Source: Acidovorax facilis
Lineage (GTDB): Bacteria > Pseudomonadota > Gammaproteobacteria > Burkholderiales > Burkholderiaceae_C
DNA: 34,732 bases
Assembly (NCBI RefSeq): GCF_023913775.1
Contig: NZ_JAMXAX010000057.1
Span: 1-34,732, forward strand
Reading direction: 5' to 3'
Under the pieces are notes generated by a model that saw only the letters and a list, made by a program, of their open reading frames with translations, was not told the DNA's origin and made no database searches. Shown here piece after piece: positions 26,083 to 34,649 of the stretch. How positions within the stretch are numbered: position 1 is the first letter of the stretch; each line of letters starts with the position of its first letter. The translations under genes and the position numbers were made by a program.

Positions 26083-28704
26083 ATGATTTCCCTCCGTCGG
26101 CAGTTCGCCACGCTTCTTCTGGTCTTGCTGGCAGCCCTTTGGCTGGCGCCGCGCGCCCATGCCGCCGCAGGGGCCTACGAGGCCGAGCTGCCCGCCGAGC
26201 TGGCCAGCGCACGCGACATGTGTGCCCTGGTGCCCTGCAAGGATGTGTTCCCGGGGGCCAGCCACTTTTCTGAACGCAAGGGCCAGCCGCCCTACGTGGA
26301 GGCGTACGACCAGGCCAGCGAGCCGCGCAAGCTGCTGGGCTATGTGATGCTCTCCACCGACATCACCGACACCCCGGCCTACTCGGGCAAGCCTGTGGTC
26401 ACGCTGATCGGCATGGACACACAAGGTCGCTTCGTGGGCGTGAAGGTGCTCAAGCATTCCGAGCCCATCCTGCTGCTGGGCATTCCCGAATCCGCACTGC
26501 TCAAGTTCAACGCCCAGTACCTGGGCAAGTCGGTGGCCGACAAGATCGAGGTGGGCCAGTCGCGCCCTGATGAAAACGTGCTGGGCCTCGACGCCATCTC
26601 GGGCGCCACGGTCACCGTCATCGCGCAGAACCAGGTGATGATGGCCTCGGGCTCGGCCGTGGCACGGCAGGTGGGCATCCTCGCGCCCACGGTGCGCGAG
26701 CCCGCACGCTATGCCGAAACCGGCAAGCGCCTGAGCTGGGCCGAACTGGTGCAACAAGGCACCGTACAGCGCCTGCGGGTGCTGCCCGAACAGGTGGGCC
26801 TGGACAAAGGCCCCGACCCGTTCATCGAGCTGTGGTTTGGCGACCTGAACCACCCCGACATTGGCAAGAGCCTGCTGGGCGAGAACGGCTGGAACAACCT
26901 GCGCCTGCAGCTCAAGGAGGGCGAACATGCCTTCTTCATCGTCCGCACCGGCGGCAAGGAATCGTTCAAGGGCTCGGGCTTTGTGCGCGGCGGCATCTAC
27001 GACCGCGTGCAGGTTCGTCAAGGCGCAGATTCATTCACCTTCCGCGACCTGGACGCACTCAATCTGTATGGCATCGAGGCCGCAGGCGCGCCCAGCTACA
27101 ACGAGTCGGTCATCTTCATCATCCGCTCACACGCGTTCTCTGCCGCCTACCCCTGGAAGCTGAGCTTTCTGGGCAACCGCGTGGACCGTGCCACGGGCAC
27201 ACGCAGCTTCACCAGCTTCGACACGCCTTACTGGCTGCCCGCCACCATGCTGCAAGGAGGGCGCCCGACCATCAACGAGCCCGACGCCCCCTGGGTGCGC
27301 GTGTGGAAGTCGCGTGCGGTAGAGATTGCACTGTTCGCCGTGCTGCTGATCGCCGTCACCGTGGTGTATGCCCTGCGCGAGAAGCTCACGCGCCTGTCCA
27401 CCCACAAGAACAAGTGGCCGGTCAACGCCTTCAAGTACAGCTTCTGGGCCCTCAGCATTGGCTGGATCGGCTTTGGCGCCATGGCACAGCCCTCCATCAC
27501 CCAGGTGCTGACCTGGTTCCACGCGCTGCTGTTCCAGTGGACCTGGTCGCTGTTCCTGTCCGACCCGTTCATCTTCCTGTTCTGGATCTTCATCATCGTC
27601 ACCGTGTTCCTGTTCGGGCGCGGCCTGTTCTGCGGCTGGATGTGCCCGTTTGGCTCGCTGCAGGAGGGCATCTACAAGATCGCGCGTGCGGTGGGCTTCA
27701 AGCGCTTTCAGACCCAGCTGCCGCAGAAGTGGCACGACCGGCTCAAGTGGGTCAAGTACGCCGTGTTCTTCGGCCTGCTGGTGGTGTCGATGTTCTCCAT
27801 GGGCCTGGCCGAAAAGCTCGCCGAGGTGGAGCCGTTCAAGACGACCTTCCTGGTCGGTGTGATGAACCGCGCCTGGCCCTACAGTCTGTTCGTGGCGGCC
27901 ATCCTGGGCGTTTCGATCTTCATCGAGCGACCCTACTGCAAATACATCTGCCCACTGGGCGCCTCGCTGGCCATGCCCAGCACGTTCCGCTGGTTTGGCC
28001 TCAAGCGCAAGCAGGACTGCAACAGCTGCAAGGCCTGCGCCGTGGGCTGCGGTGCACAGGCCATCGACGCCGATGGCCGCATCGACCACCGCGAATGCCT
28101 GCACTGCCTCGACTGCATGATTCTCTACACCGACACCAAGGGCTGCCCGCCCCTGGCCAAGGAACGCAAGCGCCGCGAGAAAGATGGTCTGGAAATCACG
28201 CCCATCGGCAAGAACGGCTATTTCATCCCGATCCACCCTGCCACGGTGCAGGACCAGATCTCGGCCAAGGCCGCGAAGGGGCCGGACCCACGCTGGCCTA
28301 CGGCGCCGGTGCTGCCGCAGACCAAGGCAGGCTCGCGCAGCCTGCGTTGGATGGCGAAGGAGCTGGTGGACCATCTGTGGCCCTGGAGCCGCGAAGGCTG
28401 GGCGTCGCGCCGCGCGCTGCAGATCGCGGGGTTCTCGCTGGCCATCGCCGCCAGCGTGGCCTGGGTGATGACCGCCCTGGGCACGTTGTCGTCAGGCGCC
28501 ATCATCGGCTGGTGGTTTGGCTGGAGCGTGTACGAGGTGCTGATCCGTCTGTCGGGCAAGCGCTATGTGAAGGACGGCCCGTGGTGGCGCGACCAGTACC
28601 GCCGGGCGGGCGTGATGGACATGCTGAGCTATGTGGGCTTCAAGAACCTGCTGATCGGGGCAGCGCTGTTCCTGGCCATCAAGACCGTGGTGGGACTGGC
28701 GTGA
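26083..28704 (+). CDS. nosR: NosR, flavin and iron-sulfur membrane protein for N2O respiration
   Basis: This inner-membrane electron donor or maintenance factor for NosZ has 873 aa. A signal peptide (1-27) leads into a periplasmic FMN-binding domain with the flavinylation motif DAISGATVT (T176). TM helices begin at about 412. Two CxxxCP motifs follow (CGWMCP 517-522, CKYICP 619-624), then two ferredoxin-like clusters (C646, C649, C652, C656 and C672, C675, C678). After residue 690 there is an extension of about 180 aa with further hydrophobic stretches (about 777-799, 802-820 and 853-871), making it longer than the roughly 724-aa P. stutzeri protein. The stop overlaps the nosD start by one base (TGATG). 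Confidence 0.95.
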   Translation: MISLRRQFATLLLVLLAALWLAPRAHAAAGAYEAELPAELASARDMCALVPCKDVFPGASHFSERKGQPPYVEAYDQASEPRKLLGYVMLSTDITDTPAYSGKPVVTLIGMDTQGRFVGVKVLKHSEPILLLGIPESALLKFNAQYLGKSVADKIEVGQSRPDENVLGLDAISGATVTVIAQNQVMMASGSAVARQVGILAPTVREPARYAETGKRLSWAELVQQGTVQRLRVLPEQVGLDKGPDPFIELWFGDLNHPDIGKSLLGENGWNNLRLQLKEGEHAFFIVRTGGKESFKGSGFVRGGIYDRVQVRQGADSFTFRDLDALNLYGIEAAGAPSYNESVIFIIRSHAFSAAYPWKLSFLGNRVDRATGTRSFTSFDTPYWLPATMLQGGRPTINEPDAPWVRVWKSRAVEIALFAVLLIAVTVVYALREKLTRLSTHKNKWPVNAFKYSFWALSIGWIGFGAMAQPSITQVLTWFHALLFQWTWSLFLSDPFIFLFWIFIIVTVFLFGRGLFCGWMCPFGSLQEGIYKIARAVGFKRFQTQLPQKWHDRLKWVKYAVFFGLLVVSMFSMGLAEKLAEVEPFKTTFLVGVMNRAWPYSLFVAAILGVSIFIERPYCKYICPLGASLAMPSTFRWFGLKRKQDCNSCKACAVGCGAQAIDADGRIDHRECLHCLDCMILYTDTKGCPPLAKERKRREKDGLEITPIGKNGYFIPIHPATVQDQISAKAAKGPDPRWPTAPVLPQTKAGSRSLRWMAKELVDHLWPWSREGWASRRALQIAGFSLAIAASVAWVMTALGTLSSGAIIGWWFGWSVYEVLIRLSGKRYVKDGPWWRDQYRRAGVMDMLSYVGFKNLLIGAALFLAIKTVVGLA

Positions 28705-29981
28705 TGAAGTCCCCCCTTGCACTCGCTGCGGCTGCCACGGCCCTGGCGCTGTGGACCGCGCTTCCTGCGGCGGCTGCCACCGTGCAGGTGCGCCCAGGGC
28801 AGGACCTGCAGGCCGCCATCACGGCTGCGGCGCCGGGAGACACGGTGGAGGTGCAGCGGGGCTTTTACCGCGTGAACCTGCACATCGACAAGGCCCTGAC
28901 CCTGCGCGGCATCGACCGCCCCACCCTGAGCGGCGGTCAGACGGGCGACACCATCCGTGTCACTGCGCCCGACGTGGTGATCGAGGGGCTGATCGTGCGC
29001 GACTCGGGCACCAGCCTCAAGGACCAGAACGCAGGCATCTACATCTTCCCTGGCGCACACCGCGCCGTGGTGCGCCACAACGACCTCACCTACAACCTCT
29101 TTGGCCTGTGGATCGAGAAGGCCAACGATGTACAGGTGCTGCACAACACCATCACCGGCCTGCGCGATGTGAACTCGTCGCAGCGCGGCAACGGCGTACA
29201 GCTGTACAACACCACGGGCGCACGCATCGAGGGCAATCACATCAGCTTTGTGCGCGACGCCCTGTATGTGGACGTGTCGCACCACGCGGTGTTTCGGGGC
29301 AACCGGCTGCACCACAGCCGCTACGGCACGCACTACATGAACTCCTACTACAACCTGTGGGAGGACAACGATACCTACCTCAACCGTGGCGGCCTGGCGC
29401 TGATGGAGGTGCGCGACCAGGTGGTGCGCAACAACCGCGCGTGGGGCAACAGCGACCACGGCATCATGCTGCGCACCCTGCAGGACTCGGTGATCGAGAA
29501 CAACGTGGTGGCCGAGAACGCCCGGGGCTTCTTCATCTACGACGTGGAGTACATCACCCTGCGTGGCAACCTGGTGACCCGCAACACGGTGGGCGTGCAC
29601 CTGTCGGCCGGCTCCAAAAACAACAAGGTCGAAGGCAACGACTTCATCGGCAACCGCGAGCAGGTGCGCTATGTGGGCGCCCGCGACGAGCGCTGGGGCA
29701 CTGAAGGCGGCAACCACTGGAGCAACTACCTGGGCTGGGACCGCGACGGCAACGGCGTGGGCGACGTGCCCTACGAGGCCAACGACATGGTGGACCGCCT
29801 GACCTGGCGCCACCCCACCATCAAGCTGCTGCTGGCCAGCCCCGCCGTGCAGGCACTGCGCCTGGTGGGCCAGCAGTTTCCGGTGCTGCGCGTGCCCACC
29901 GTGGTGGACCCCAAGCCCCGCATGCAACCGAACCAACCCCAACGGAATTTTCAGCGTGACACGCAACCCTCCCCCCATTGA
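28704..29981 (+). CDS. nosD: NosD, periplasmic copper-maturation protein
   Basis: This 425-aa protein is exported by a Sec signal (residues 1-24, ending AAAA). It consists mainly of a right-handed parallel beta-helix of NosD/CASH repeats (for example GIYIFPGAHRAVVRHNDL, GVQLYNTTGARIEGNHI and GIMLRTLQDSVIENNVV). Together with NosF and NosY it supplies sulfur and/or copper for Cu-Z assembly in NosZ. The start ATG overlaps the nosR stop by one base, so translation is coupled. The C-terminus (LTWRHPTIKLLLASPAVQAL) is typical of NosD. Confidence 0.95.
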   Translation: MKSPLALAAAATALALWTALPAAAATVQVRPGQDLQAAITAAAPGDTVEVQRGFYRVNLHIDKALTLRGIDRPTLSGGQTGDTIRVTAPDVVIEGLIVRDSGTSLKDQNAGIYIFPGAHRAVVRHNDLTYNLFGLWIEKANDVQVLHNTITGLRDVNSSQRGNGVQLYNTTGARIEGNHISFVRDALYVDVSHHAVFRGNRLHHSRYGTHYMNSYYNLWEDNDTYLNRGGLALMEVRDQVVRNNRAWGNSDHGIMLRTLQDSVIENNVVAENARGFFIYDVEYITLRGNLVTRNTVGVHLSAGSKNNKVEGNDFIGNREQVRYVGARDERWGTEGGNHWSNYLGWDRDGNGVGDVPYEANDMVDRLTWRHPTIKLLLASPAVQALRLVGQQFPVLRVPTVVDPKPRMQPNQPQRNFQRDTQPSPH

Positions 29982-29991
29982 CCTGAGCGAG

Positions 29992-29998
29992 CCCCCCC
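29992..29998 (+). repeat. C7 homopolymer at the nosF 5' end
   Basis: Seven consecutive C separate the plausible upstream GTG start (29956) from the body of nosF by one base of frame. With six C the frame would read straight through as SEPPAIEVRGAHKHYG. Confidence 0.7.
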
Positions 29999-30007
29999 GC
30001 CATCGAG

Positions 30008-30901
30008 GTGCGGGGCGCGCACAAGCACTACGGCGCATTGCACGCCGTGGACGGCATTGACCTGCGCATTGCGCGCGGCGAGATCTTCGGCCTCATCGGC
30101 CACAACGGCGCGGGCAAGAGCACGCTGTTCAAGATGATCCTGGGCCTCACGCCCGCCACCTCGGGCGAGATCCGGGTGGGCGGCGCCACCGTGCAGGGCC
30201 GCGACTTTCGCGCCGCCCGCCGCCACCTGGGCTACCTGCCCGAGAACGTGGTGCTGTATGACAACCTGAACGGGCTGGAGACACTGCGCTTTTTTGCCCG
30301 CCTCAAGGGTGCGCCCCTCACGCAATGCCCCGCACTGCTGGAACGCGTGGGCCTGGCCCACGCGGGCAACCGTGCCGTGCGCGAATACTCCAAGGGCATG
30401 CGCCAGCGCCTGGGGTTTGCACAGGCCCTGCTGGGCGAGCCCCAGGTGCTGCTGCTCGACGAGCCCACCAACGGCCTGGACCCGCAAGCCATCCGCGACT
30501 TCTACGCCACGCTGCGCGCGCTGCAGGCGGGTGGTGTGACCATCGTCATCACCTCGCACATCCTGGCCGAGCTGCAGGAGCGCGTGGACCGCCTGGCCAT
30601 CCTGGCCGCCGGCAAGCTGCAGGCCCTGGGCAGTGTGCAGGCGCTGCGCGAGCAGGCGCACATGCCGCTGACCATCCACCTCACCCTGGCTGCGGCCGAC
30701 CGGCCTGCCGCGCTGGGGTTGCTCTCTGCAGTGCCTGGCATCACCGCAGCGGAAACGCCGGAAGGCCTGCATGTGGACTGCCCACGCGGCAGCAAGATGG
30801 CCGTGCTGGGTGCGCTGGCACCGCTGGGCACTGCGCTGCAGGACCTGCAGATCCAGGAACCCTCGCTTGAGGATGTGTACTTCGACCTGCGCAAGGGCTA
30901 G
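30008..30901 (+). CDS. nosF: NosF, ABC transporter ATPase for N2O reductase maturation
   Basis: This ATPase subunit pairs with NosY. From the GTG at 30008 the protein has 297 aa, with Walker A GHNGAGKS (31-38), signature YSKGMRQ (127-133) and Walker B VLLLDEP (147-153). The start is problematic. In this frame the only initiation codon after the TGA at 29984 is this GTG, which has no ribosome-binding site and removes the first residues of beta-strand 1 (expected I-E-V-R-G). A better-looking GTG at 29956, overlapping nosD, is one frame off because of the C7 tract. The body is certain, the start is not. NosY begins two bases after the stop. Confidence 0.93.
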   Translation: MRGAHKHYGALHAVDGIDLRIARGEIFGLIGHNGAGKSTLFKMILGLTPATSGEIRVGGATVQGRDFRAARRHLGYLPENVVLYDNLNGLETLRFFARLKGAPLTQCPALLERVGLAHAGNRAVREYSKGMRQRLGFAQALLGEPQVLLLDEPTNGLDPQAIRDFYATLRALQAGGVTIVITSHILAELQERVDRLAILAAGKLQALGSVQALREQAHMPLTIHLTLAAADRPAALGLLSAVPGITAAETPEGLHVDCPRGSKMAVLGALAPLGTALQDLQIQEPSLEDVYFDLRKG

Positions 30902-30903
30902 CC

Positions 30904-31719
30904 ATGGAATTCCAACAAATCTTCACCATCGCGGGCAAAGAGTTCCGCGACCGCATGCGCAACCGCTGGGTGCTGGCCGTGGCGCTCGTGTTCACCGTGT
31001 TCTCGCTGGCCATCGCCTACTTTGGCGGCGCGCAGCAGGGCACCGTGGGCTTTCGGTCCATCGAGTTCACCATCGCCAGCCTGGTCAGCCTGGTGATCTA
31101 CCTCATCCCGCTGATCGCGCTGTTGCTGGGCTTTGACGCCATCGTGGGCGAGCGCGAGCGCGGCTCGCTCGACCTGCTGCTGTCGCTGCCCATCACGCGG
31201 CTGGAACTGCTGCTGGGCAAGTACCTGGGGCTGGCGGCGGCGCTCACGCTATCGACGCTTGCGGGGTTCGGGCTGGTGGCCGTGCTGTTGGTGCGGCAGT
31301 TCAGCGGGGCTGCCCTGTTCCACTACGGCGGCTTCATGATCAGCTCGGTGCTGCTGGGGTTGGCCTTTTTGAGCATGGCGGTGCTGCTATCGGTGCTCAC
31401 GCACGAGCGCACACGCGCCTCCGGCCTGGCGATTGCCGCCTGGTTCTTTTTTGTGCTGGTGTTTGACCTGCTGCTGCTGGGCGCCCTGGTGGCCACGGGC
31501 GGCAGCGTGGGCGGCGAAGCCATGGCCTACCTGCTGCTGCTCAACCCGGCCGACGTTTTCCGCATCCTCAACGTGTTCTCGCTCGACGACGTGCGCACCC
31601 TGTACGGCCTGACCAGCATCGTGCCCCCTGCCCTGGCCAAGCCATGGCTCATGGGCGCGGTGATGGCGGGCTGGATCGTGGTGCCGCTCGGTCTTGCAAG
31701 CTGGAGATTCAAACCATGA
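30904..31719 (+). CDS. nosY: NosY, ABC transporter permease
   Basis: This 271-aa integral membrane protein is the permease partner of NosF. It has about six helices; the N-terminal block FTIAGKEFRDRMRNRWVLAV is typical of NosY/ABC-2 permeases. A segment AIVGERERGSLDLLLSLPI follows, the family's coupling-region motif. The NosDFY complex powers Cu-Z maturation. The start follows the nosF stop by two bases, and the stop overlaps the nosL start in an ATGA, so the four genes are translated as a unit. Confidence 0.95.
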   Translation: MEFQQIFTIAGKEFRDRMRNRWVLAVALVFTVFSLAIAYFGGAQQGTVGFRSIEFTIASLVSLVIYLIPLIALLLGFDAIVGERERGSLDLLLSLPITRLELLLGKYLGLAAALTLSTLAGFGLVAVLLVRQFSGAALFHYGGFMISSVLLGLAFLSMAVLLSVLTHERTRASGLAIAAWFFFVLVFDLLLLGALVATGGSVGGEAMAYLLLLNPADVFRILNVFSLDDVRTLYGLTSIVPPALAKPWLMGAVMAGWIVVPLGLASWRFKP

Positions 31720-32291
31720 ACCATTCTTACCAACCCCGGTGCGGCTGCACCACGCGCCGGCAATTGCTGGGCTGGGCCGCACTCGCTTCGCTCGGCACAC
31801 TCACGGGCCTGACTGGCCTCACGGGCTGCAGCCAGGCGGACAACAGCGCGCAATCTCTCCAGCCCCAGGAGATCGACCGCACCACCAGCTGCGAACTCGA
31901 CGGCATGCTGCTGGCCGACTACCCCGGCCCCAAGGCGCAGGTGCGCTTTGCAGGGCAGGACAAGCCTTCGTTCTTCTGCGACACGGTGGAGCTGTTCAGC
32001 ACCCTGCTGGCCGGTGAGCAGGTTCGTGCCGTGCAGGCCGTGTATGTGCAGGACATGGGCCAGGCCGACTGGAATGCACCGCAGGGCCACTGGATCGACG
32101 GCAAAAGTGCGATCTATGTGGTGGGCGGCAAGCGCCACGGCTCCATGGGTCCCACCATCGGCAGCTTTGCGCAAGAGGCCGATGCGAAGAAGTTTGCTGC
32201 TGAATATGGCGGCAAGGTTCTGCGCTTTGCCGAGATCACGCCCGCCATGGTGGACCTGAGCGGCGGGGCGCTGCACGACACGCGGATGTGA
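31716..32291 (+). CDS. nosL: NosL, copper-chaperone lipoprotein
   Basis: This 191-aa outer- or inner-membrane lipoprotein binds Cu(I) for NosZ assembly. The lipobox is LTGC (Cys 38). The copper motif is SCELDGM with C59 and M64, the C-x3-GM arrangement. Later blocks KPSFFCDTVELF, YVQDMGQADW, GSMGPTIGSF and EADAKKFAAEYGGKVLRF are typical NosL. The start at 31716 overlaps nosY by four bases; an upstream in-frame start at 31644 would lie inside nosY and lacks the signal-peptide context. Confidence 0.93.
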   Translation: MNHSYQPRCGCTTRRQLLGWAALASLGTLTGLTGLTGCSQADNSAQSLQPQEIDRTTSCELDGMLLADYPGPKAQVRFAGQDKPSFFCDTVELFSTLLAGEQVRAVQAVYVQDMGQADWNAPQGHWIDGKSAIYVVGGKRHGSMGPTIGSFAQEADAKKFAAEYGGKVLRFAEITPAMVDLSGGALHDTRM

Positions 32292-32298
32292 GCCGCCC

Positions 32299-32952
32299 AT
32301 GCCTGCGCTGATGCCCCGCCCACACGCAGCCACCCGGCGCACAGCCCTTGCAGCCCTGCTGCTGGGCTCGGCAGGCCTGGTGGCATGGCAATGGCCCCAG
32401 CGCACTCCGCCCCGTCCATCCGGCAACGCAGCCCTGGAGGGCATCGGCGACGATGTGTGCGTGGTGGCGCCGCCCACGCCCTACGACCCTGCGCTAGGCC
32501 AGCCCCTGACCGCCGCCCGCGAGGTGCCCGCCGACGCACGCTGCCCGGTGTGTGGCATGTACCCAGCCCGCGCACGGGCGTGGGCAGCGCAGGTCATTCT
32601 TGCGGACGGGGATGCGTATTTTTTTGACTCACCGCTCAGCCTCATGCTGTACCTGGGCAACGTGGCCCACTACACGCGGGGCCGCACGGCCGAAGCCATT
32701 GTGGCGCGGTATGTAACCGATACCGATACGGGTGGTTGGCTGAACGCGCACGAGGCGGTGTATGTGACAGGGTCTTCGGCCATGGGGCCGATGCGGGCGG
32801 GCAATCTGCCCGCGTTTGCCGATGCAGAGGCTGCACAGGAGTTTGTGCAGCAGCGTGGGGGGCGGGCGGTCCCCTTCGGCGCCATCGATGTGGCCTTGCT
32901 GCGCAGGCTGGCCCCGAACCTCCGGGCCGACCACCGTTTGCATTCAGACTGA
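32299..32952 (+). CDS. second NosL-family protein
   Basis: This 217-aa protein is anchored by one N-terminal helix (about residues 14-30) and is related to NosL. It has the metal motif CPVCGM (82-87), DGDAYFFDSPLSLMLYL, YVTGSSAMGPM and AEAAQEFVQQRGGRAVPF. The CxxCGM form differs from the C-x3-GM of the preceding NosL, so the two may bind copper differently or act in sequence (inference). It starts seven bases after nosL and is the last gene of the nos operon. Some annotations would call it nosL too. Confidence 0.88.
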   Translation: MPALMPRPHAATRRTALAALLLGSAGLVAWQWPQRTPPRPSGNAALEGIGDDVCVVAPPTPYDPALGQPLTAAREVPADARCPVCGMYPARARAWAAQVILADGDAYFFDSPLSLMLYLGNVAHYTRGRTAEAIVARYVTDTDTGGWLNAHEAVYVTGSSAMGPMRAGNLPAFADAEAAQEFVQQRGGRAVPFGAIDVALLRRLAPNLRADHRLHSD

Positions 32953-32963
32953 CGGGGCCTCGG

Positions 32964-33020
32964 TTGCTATTGAAAATATAGCTTCTTGCGCTTATCCATC
33001 AAGCGCTACAGGCCTAAAAA
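32964..33020 (-). repeat. dispersed palindromic repeat, copy R5 (inverted)
   Basis: The reverse strand reads TTTTTAGGCCTGTAGCGCTT, then GATGGATAAGCGC and AAGAAGCTATATTTTCAATAGCAA, matching R3 and R4. It fills the gap between the convergent nos operon and helicase gene. It could act as an mRNA 3'-end structure for either, together with the adjacent AGGCCT repeats. Confidence 0.75.
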
Positions 33021-33033
33021 GGCCTGTATTTCA

Positions 33034-34524
33034 TCACTGCACCGAAGTCTCTGGCTGGGCAGCCTTGAACAGCGCTGCCACCTTGCGCTTGGGCTTGATG
33101 TTGGCCGACACGCTGCTGCGCGGGGCCGACTTGGCAGCTTCCCAGGCGGGGGTTGCGTCGGCAGCTGCGCTGGCCTCATACGGCTTCTCGAAGAAGGGGT
33201 CGCGCGATGCCACGGCCGGGCGAAAGCCCCGGTGTTGTTCGCGCCCCTCGCGCCCGACGCGCTGGTCACGCTCGCGCCGTGGCGCAGCGGGGGCGGCCGG
33301 CAGCGCATCGCGCCCGTCGCCCGTCTCACCGGCTTCGCGCCAGGCACGGCGGCCGTCGTTGATGCGGCCGCGGGGCTGGTCTTCTTCGTATTCGATGGCT
33401 TCGAGATCGATCTTCTTCTTGATCAGCTTCTCGATGTCGGCCACCAGGCGGGCATCGCTGCCCGACACCAGCGTCACCGCCAGGCCCGAGGCGCCCGCAC
33501 GGCCAGTGCGGCCGATGCGGTGCACATAGTCTTCGGCGTTGAATGGCACGTCGAAGTTGAACACCGCAGGCACGTCCTTGATGTCCAGGCCGCGCGCGGC
33601 CACATCGGTACACACCAGCAGATCGACCTCGCCGCTCTTGAAGGCTTCGAGCGCCTTCAGGCGCTCGTCCTGGCTCTTGTCGCCATGCAGCGCGGTGGTC
33701 TTGAGGCCTTCGCGCTCCAGGCTGCGCGCCAGACGGGCACAACCGAGCTTGCTGTTCACGAAGATAAACGCCTGCTTGATACCCCGGCTCTTGAGCACCT
33801 GGTGGATGGCTCGGCGCTTGTCGTCGTCATTGGCGCTGTAGAAGCGCTGCTCCACAGTGGAGGCCGTTTCGTTCGGGCGGGCCACCTCGATGGTGATGGG
33901 GTTTTGCAGGTAGCTGCTGGCCAGGCGCTTGATCTCAGGCGAGAACGTGGCACTGAACAGGAGCGTGGTGCGCTGCTTGGGCAGGTACGAGAGAATGCGC
34001 TGCAGGTCGGGCAGGAAACCGATGTCCAGCATGCGGTCGGCCTCGTCGAGCACGACGTACTCGACCTGGTTGAGCACGGCATTCTTGGCTTCGATGTGGT
34101 CCAGCAGGCGGCCTGGTGTGGCCACCAGCACTTCGACGCCTTTTTTCAGCTCGATGGTCTGGGGCTTCATGTCCATGCCGCCAAACACCACGGTGCTGCG
34201 CAGCTTGGTGTACTTGGCGTACAGCGCGATCTGCTGGGCGACCTGGTCGGCCAGCTCGCGCGTGGGCAGCAGCACCAGGGCACGCACGGGGTGGCGGGCC
34301 GGGGATGTGGAGCTGCTTTCGTGCTTGAGCAGGCGTTGCAGCAGGGGCAGCGAGAAAGCCGCAGTCTTGCCGGTGCCGGTCTGGGCTGCGCCCATCACGT
34401 CTTGCCCTGTGAGCACCACCGGAATGGCCTGCTCCTGGATGGGCGTCATGGACTCGTAGCCCATTTCGGCTACGGCGCGCGCGAGCGGTTCAGCCAGCGA
34501 TAGATTGGAAAAGGAACTTGTCAT
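33034..34524 (-). CDS. rhlE: DEAD-box ATP-dependent RNA helicase, RhlE type
   Basis: This 496-aa helicase has the Q motif (MTPIQEQA, 26-33), motif I AQTGTGKT (47-54), PTREL, GG, TPGR, DEAD (160-163), SAT (191-193), ARGLDI and HRIGRTGR. A basic, low-complexity tail follows and ends in IKPKRKVAALFK, typical of RhlE C-termini. It unwinds structured RNA in ribosome maturation, mRNA decay or cold adaptation. The start at 34524 has an AGAGGG ribosome-binding site. It is monocistronic, convergent with the nos operon, with an insertion sequence about 85-125 bases upstream of it. Confidence 0.95.
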   Translation of the reverse strand: MTSSFSNLSLAEPLARAVAEMGYESMTPIQEQAIPVVLTGQDVMGAAQTGTGKTAAFSLPLLQRLLKHESSSTSPARHPVRALVLLPTRELADQVAQQIALYAKYTKLRSTVVFGGMDMKPQTIELKKGVEVLVATPGRLLDHIEAKNAVLNQVEYVVLDEADRMLDIGFLPDLQRILSYLPKQRTTLLFSATFSPEIKRLASSYLQNPITIEVARPNETASTVEQRFYSANDDDKRRAIHQVLKSRGIKQAFIFVNSKLGCARLARSLEREGLKTTALHGDKSQDERLKALEAFKSGEVDLLVCTDVAARGLDIKDVPAVFNFDVPFNAEDYVHRIGRTGRAGASGLAVTLVSGSDARLVADIEKLIKKKIDLEAIEYEEDQPRGRINDGRRAWREAGETGDGRDALPAAPAAPRRERDQRVGREGREQHRGFRPAVASRDPFFEKPYEASAAADATPAWEAAKSAPRSSVSANIKPKRKVAALFKAAQPETSVQ

Positions 34525-34608
34525 TTAGCCCTCTATTGTCGCACCGGTGGCCCAAAAAGCGATTTTTCACCATGGGGGCGTGGTACAGAGCGCATTTTTT
34601 CATTGGGC

Positions 34609-34646
34609 GGCCTCAATTCTGAAGTGCAACACCGAGAATTGAGGCC
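34609..34646 (+). repeat. 12-bp inverted repeat before the transposase start
   Basis: GGCCTCAATTCT and AGAATTGAGGCC are perfect inverted copies separated by 14 bases. The second arm contains GAGG, the only Shine-Dalgarno-like bases before the ATG at 34650. It probably lies at or near the left end of the insertion sequence. The rest of 34525-34608 shows no gene. Confidence 0.8.
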
Positions 34647-34649
34647 AAG

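Noticed and set aside
26832-28703. Open frame running in the nosD frame through the nosR gene, making an apparent 1049-codon protein
   Set aside because: The part before 28704 overlaps NosR in another frame and has no family features. NosD starts with its own signal peptide at 28704.
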